A DNA stretch of 64,000 nucleotides from assembly GCA_030586155.1 (NCBI GenBank), contig CP130741.1:2722680-2786679 (forward strand), read 5' to 3'. Origin of the DNA: Eubacteriaceae bacterium ES3 (GTDB lineage Bacteria > Bacillota > Clostridia > Eubacteriales > Eubacteriaceae). The position numbers and the translations under genes were made by a program. How positions within the stretch are numbered: the stretch's first letter is position 1; each line of letters begins with the position of its first letter. Under the pieces are notes generated by a model, which was not told the DNA's origin, did no database searches, and worked only from the letters and a program-made list of their open reading frames with translations. Shown one piece after another: positions 60,129 through 64,000 of this stretch.

Positions 60129-61073
60129 TTATATTACCTTAATACAAAAATCAGGACAATAGGCACTGCAATAACAGCAAAGCACACAGCGCTTTTTATC
60201 AATAATCGCTTGACTGTCAACCACTTGAATTGCCTTTTGACTGCAGTGGGCTGCACATTTGCCGCATCCTGTACACCAGTCACTGATCATCAGATGTTTC
60301 TCTCTGTTCTGGACCCGCGCTTCAAGGTCATTATCAATTATCTCATCATTAAATTTTCTGATATTATATAAAACTTCATCAACAGACTGGATCCCAATGG
60401 CAATCGCGTCAAGCGTTTCAAGTCCAAGAATATAGTCAAAACAGGCTTGTTTTTGAGCCAGAAGATTTCCTCCACCCAATGGTTTCATCCCATACAAACC
60501 CTTGTTTTTTTGACGGGCCAAAGCAATTGCTGATTCCATTTCCTCAACATTACCATCTTCAATTCCGATTCCGGTTAAATTGATCAGGGGATGAACCACT
60601 TCAATTTCGGGATACTTAAGTGTTGCCAGAACACCTTCAATTCGATGAGTCGATATTCCAATCGCTCTTACTGCACCTTTTTCCTTGTAGTAAAGCAATC
60701 GTTCTATGGCCTCCCAGTGCCCTTCAATCGTTTTAGCTGATTCCTGTTCATGAAGCATATAGATATCAACATAATCACGATTTAGTTCTTTTAATGCCCG
60801 GTTTAAGCTTTGATCCAGGCCTTCTTTAGTATAATCATAAGATTTTGTGGCAACCACCACATCTCTTTTAATGTCAATCGCCTGTTTAAGATGATCATAG
60901 TTATTATAAAGATCTGCCGTATCAAAAAAATAAACGCCATAATCCAGCGCTTTGGCAATGATCTCACGAGATTCCTGCAGACTTAAGTTTTTTTGCAGCG
61001 GTCCCAACGTCAAACTGCCAAAACACATTCGGGAAACCATAATACCGGTTTGTCCAAGCTGATTTTCTTTCAT
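60129..61073 (-). CDS. aldo/keto reductase with C-terminal 2x[4Fe-4S] domain
   Basis: The 314-residue protein has an aldo/keto reductase barrel (VSRMCFGSLTLGPL, catalytic YFFDTADLYNNYD and KSYDYTKE, HEQESAKT) and a C-terminal double ferredoxin (CTGCGKCAAHCSQ, CVLCCYCSAYCP). Such fused enzymes may use ferredoxin rather than NADPH, though this is not shown. It lies between ruvX and ireB, a position where Bacillus has no such gene. Confidence 0.9.
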   Translation of the reverse strand: MKENQLGQTGIMVSRMCFGSLTLGPLQKNLSLQESREIIAKALDYGVYFFDTADLYNNYDHLKQAIDIKRDVVVATKSYDYTKEGLDQSLNRALKELNRDYVDIYMLHEQESAKTIEGHWEAIERLLYYKEKGAVRAIGISTHRIEGVLATLKYPEIEVVHPLINLTGIGIEDGNVEEMESAIALARQKNKGLYGMKPLGGGNLLAQKQACFDYILGLETLDAIAIGIQSVDEVLYNIRKFNDEIIDNDLEARVQNREKHLMISDWCTGCGKCAAHCSQKAIQVVDSQAIIDKKRCVLCCYCSAYCPDFCIKVI

Positions 61074-61156
61074 AGTTTACCTTAAATTTATAATCATGCT
61101 TTATACGCTTTTGTGCTCATTTATGCAAGTATCGCTCAAATTAGTTGTTAAAGAGA

Positions 61157-61183
61157 AAGGCTGCCTCGGTTGAGACAGCCTTC
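61157..61183 (-). terminator. terminator after ireB
   Basis: AAGGCTG and CAGCCTT form the outer stem with an inner CTC/GAG pairing, followed by a T-rich tail on the minus strand, 8 bases after the ireB stop. Confidence 0.8.
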
Positions 61184-61190
61184 AAATATT

Positions 61191-61460
61191 TTACTGAATG
61201 CTGTTTAAATAACGTCTTACCAGCTCTTCCAGTAATTCATCCCGTTCTATTTTTTGTATTGCATTTCGCGCTTCTTTATGGCTTGTGATATAGGTCGGAT
61301 CTCCTGACATGACATATCCTACAATTTGATTGACAGGATTATAACCTTTTTCCATTAAGGCTTCATGTACCTTACGCATGACGCTGTCAATTTTCTCAGA
61401 TTTATCACTGTCGACTTCAAACATTATTGTCCCACGATCTATCATCGTATTTTCTCCCAT
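61191..61460 (-). CDS. IreB family regulatory phosphoprotein
   Basis: The 89-residue protein matches the IreB/YrzL family: [73 protein letters not shown]. In Enterococcus IreB is phosphorylated by the PASTA kinase IreK and affects envelope stress; the SD GGAGGTCAGACGACG supports the start. It follows alaS, as usual. Confidence 0.93.
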   Translation of the reverse strand: MGENTMIDRGTIMFEVDSDKSEKIDSVMRKVHEALMEKGYNPVNQIVGYVMSGDPTYITSHKEARNAIQKIERDELLEELVRRYLNSIQ

Positions 61461-61556
61461 CGTCGTCTGACCTCCTTCACAATCAACTGTACTTATTTTA
61501 CATCATAGCCGTTAAAAATACAAGTTAAATGAGATAATTTTTGCCCTGAACAATAA

Positions 61557-64000
61557 TTAATTTAACTGTTCCTGAATCAGACTCTCACCCTTTTTCAATG
61601 CTTCCAACAGCTTTTCGGGTTGTTTTCCTCCAGCCTGCGCCATATCAGGACGGCCACCGCCGCCGCCGCCAGCCACTGCCGCCACTTCCTTAATTACCTT
61701 ACCGGCATGGAAGCCCCGCTTGACAATATCTTTTGTTGCCATGGCAATAAAATTCACTTTATCATCTTTAGTCGAACCAAGCAATACAACCCCCGAACCC
61801 ATTCTGTCTTTTAAAAGGTCACCGACAGTTCTTAACTCATCCATTCCTAAATTTTCGACATCGGCCACCGTCATTTGCACACCGGCAAAGATTGACATTT
61901 TCTGATGGATATCCAAAACCATATTTCCGGCAAATTTCTGTTTCAAATCCGCGATGGTTTTTTCCTTGTGTTTATTACTTTCTGAAAGTTCATGGACTTT
62001 TTCTAACAACTGTTCAGGATTGGTTTTTAAAGCACCTGCAACCTCCAGCAACGTATCATCCATTTTTTCAACCAGGTTAACTGCATTGAAACCAGTCGCT
62101 GCTTCAATTCGTCTTACGCCTGCCGCAACACCAGCTTCGCTGATTATTTTAAACATTCCGGCTTTGGCAGAATTTGTCATGTGGCATCCTCCACACAACT
62201 CTGTACTGTAATCGCCAATTTTAACAACCCGGACAATTTCGCCGTACTTTTCGCCAAATAATGCTGTCGCACCCAAAGCTTTAGCCTTATCAATAGACGT
62301 TTCAAATATTTCTACATCATAAGCTTCCAGAATTGCTTCATTAACGATTTCTTCAACCTGTCTGATTTCGTCATGGGTCATCGCCTGATAATGATTAAAG
62401 TCAAAACGTAATCTTTCCGGTGATACAAAAGAACCCGCCTGTTCTACATGTTCTCCCAAAACCTTTCGTAATGCCCGGTGCATCATATGCGTGGAAGTAT
62501 GGTTTCTTTCCACTGCTTTTCTGAGTTTTTTATTGACTTCCGTAATAACCGTATCACCAACTTTAAAACTTCCGGATTTAACAATCCCGAAATGCAGATG
62601 TCGATTGAGGCTTCCCTTTTTACAATCAGTGATCTCAATTTCTCCACTGCCGCTCTGGATTAAACCTTTATCTCCGGTTTGTCCACCGCTTTCGGCATAA
62701 AAAGAAGTTTCATCAAGGAGAAGGATCACTTCATCTCCGGTTTTTGCTTCATCAACCAACTCTTCCTTAACTACCAGACCAAGAATTTCGCCTTCGGTTG
62801 TCAGATTATCGTAGCCAACAAAACGGCTTACGGCATCAGGACCTAAAGGATTAAAAGGATCATCAGCCCATACGGCATGGTCACTGTTGGCCCGGTCTTG
62901 TCGAGCGCGGTCTCTCTGAGCCTGCATTGCAGCTTCATATTCGCTAAGTTCTACTATCAACCCTCTCTCTTCAACAATTTCTTTTGTCAGATCAATAGGG
63001 AAACCATATGTATCGTAAAGTTTAAAGGCACCAAAACCAGGAAAAACCGATTTTTCCATTGCTATTAATTCACCAATTTCCTTGTTTAATAGCGACAGTC
63101 CCTGATCGATGGTTTGCTTGAATTTCTCTTCTTCGATGGTAATCAGTTTCTTAATAAAAGACTCTTTTTCTTTAAGTTCCGGGTAGGCACCTTCAGAAAC
63201 CCGGATCGCTTCTTTCGCTACATCATACAGAAACAGCCCCTTGATACCCAATAATTTCCCGTGGCGAACCGCCCGTCGCAACAGTCGTCGCAAAACATAG
63301 CCACGACCTTCGTTGCCCGGCATAACCCCATCAGCAATCATAAAGGTAACACTTCTGATGTGGTCTGTGATGACGCGAATCGAAATATCATCTTCAGTAT
63401 TCTCGCCATATTTCACACCGGCTTTTTGACAGATATAGTTTAAAACATGACCAACGGTATCCACTTCAAAAATGGTTCCCACGCCCTGCATTATCGTGGC
63501 TAAACGCTCCAGACCCATACCGGTATCAATATTAGGGTTTTCCAGTGGATTATAGTTTCCTGCTTCATCTTTGTCAAACTGGGTAAAAACAAGGTTCCAG
63601 AACTCAATGTAGCGGTCGCACTCGCAGCCTACACCACAGTCGGGGCTGTCACAACCATATTCTTCACCGCGATCATAGTAGAGCTCTGAACAGGGACCAC
63701 AAGGTCCTAAACCATGCTCCCAGAAATTATCTTCCTTGCCCAGTCGAACAATGCGCTCAGCAGGAATTCCGACATCATTATGCCAGATATCATAAGCCTC
63801 ATCATCATCCAAATAAATTGAAATATGAATCTTTTCAGCTGGCATTTCCATCACCTGAGTACAGAATTCCCAGGCCCATGGAATGGCTTCCTTTTTAAAA
63901 TAATCGCCAAACGAAAAATTTCCGAGCATTTCAAAAAATGTCCCGTGTCGGGCTGTCTTGCCAACATTTTCGATGTCAGGTGTACGAATACATTTCTGAC
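61557..64000 (-). CDS. alaS: alanyl-tRNA synthetase (N-terminus outside the window)
   Basis: AlaRS charges tRNA-Ala and edits misacylated forms. The frame is open to the window edge and reads CIRTPDIENVGKTARHGTFF ahead of the first in-window Met, so the start lies beyond 64000; about 814 codons are present. Editing-site motifs are HTSTHMMHRAL and the zinc-type CGGCHM near the C-terminal third; C-Ala domain follows with KQPEKLLEALKKG. The class II core segments GLGPCGPCSELYYD and NPNIDTGMGLERLATIMQG are intact. Confidence 0.97.
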   Translation of the reverse strand, partial: QKCIRTPDIENVGKTARHGTFFEMLGNFSFGDYFKKEAIPWAWEFCTQVMEMPAEKIHISIYLDDDEAYDIWHNDVGIPAERIVRLGKEDNFWEHGLGPCGPCSELYYDRGEEYGCDSPDCGVGCECDRYIEFWNLVFTQFDKDEAGNYNPLENPNIDTGMGLERLATIMQGVGTIFEVDTVGHVLNYICQKAGVKYGENTEDDISIRVITDHIRSVTFMIADGVMPGNEGRGYVLRRLLRRAVRHGKLLGIKGLFLYDVAKEAIRVSEGAYPELKEKESFIKKLITIEEEKFKQTIDQGLSLLNKEIGELIAMEKSVFPGFGAFKLYDTYGFPIDLTKEIVEERGLIVELSEYEAAMQAQRDRARQDRANSDHAVWADDPFNPLGPDAVSRFVGYDNLTTEGEILGLVVKEELVDEAKTGDEVILLLDETSFYAESGGQTGDKGLIQSGSGEIEITDCKKGSLNRHLHFGIVKSGSFKVGDTVITEVNKKLRKAVERNHTSTHMMHRALRKVLGEHVEQAGSFVSPERLRFDFNHYQAMTHDEIRQVEEIVNEAILEAYDVEIFETSIDKAKALGATALFGEKYGEIVRVVKIGDYSTELCGGCHMTNSAKAGMFKIISEAGVAAGVRRIEAATGFNAVNLVEKMDDTLLEVAGALKTNPEQLLEKVHELSESNKHKEKTIADLKQKFAGNMVLDIHQKMSIFAGVQMTVADVENLGMDELRTVGDLLKDRMGSGVVLLGSTKDDKVNFIAMATKDIVKRGFHAGKVIKEVAAVAGGGGGGRPDMAQAGGKQPEKLLEALKKGESLIQEQLN

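Overview
The window looks like chromosomal DNA of an anaerobic, low-GC acetogenic member of the Bacillota, most like Acetobacterium. The evidence is a nearly complete carbonyl-branch Wood-Ljungdahl locus (CODH, ACS, corrinoid protein, methyltransferase, RACo-type activator, CooC-type ATPases), next to Gram-positive gene orders such as rpmG-secE-nusG-rplK-rplA-rplJ-rplL and alaS-ireB-ruvX-DUF1292. Most genes lie on the minus strand.

Layout. 0-9.3 kb: recU (cut by the window edge) and luxS, then thyX, a YgjP-type metalloprotein, a CoA-transferase pair with an OFA-type transporter, and a four-gene unit (small ORF, alcohol-acetyltransferase-like protein, DUF6320-like membrane protein, ogt). 9.5-12.5 kb: a folate operon (folE, HD protein, folP, folB-folK fusion) behind a predicted tetrahydrofolate riboswitch with a terminator. 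12.5-21 kb: a MetH-activation-like gene with archaeal-type proS, the L7/L12-L10-L1-L11-nusG-secE-L33 operon with an L10 leader, a GNAT enzyme, hsp20 with a CIRCE operator, tRNA-Arg(CCU) and a VanY-like peptidase.

21-41 kb is the C1 core. Read in the direction of transcription (right to left) it runs cooC, acsV, two DUF3786 genes, acsD, acsC, acsE, acsA, cooC, acsB. After an array of 79-bp repeats split by an intact IS66 element come a His-rich protein, a second acsB, cooT, a DUF3842 gene and a mini-protein that matches the C-terminal domain of the His-rich protein. Together these encode CO2 reduction to CO, methyl transfer from methyl-THF to the corrinoid protein, acetyl-CoA assembly and nickel handling. 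The folate operon at 9.7 kb could supply the THF cofactor used by AcsE.

41-54 kb: hybrid-cluster protein with its ferredoxin and a divergent Crp/Fnr regulator, msrB, a YyaL-like protein, two ABC exporter systems (one with a YtrA-type GntR repressor and a 33-bp palindromic operator), and small enzymes. 54-64 kb: tRNA uridine modification (U32 protein, TrmR), mltG, ylbF, RNase J, a Fur-family gene, sfsA, DUF1292, ruvX, an Fe-S aldo/keto reductase, ireB and alaS (cut by the window edge).

The most unusual features are the second, N-terminally divergent acsB inside a nickel-accessory module, a predicted small RNA on the opposite strand inside the acs operon, a 14-bp element shared at the start sites of two acs promoters, and an Fnr-type operator placed to serve two divergent promoters. 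All calls come from reading the sequence; no database search was run.
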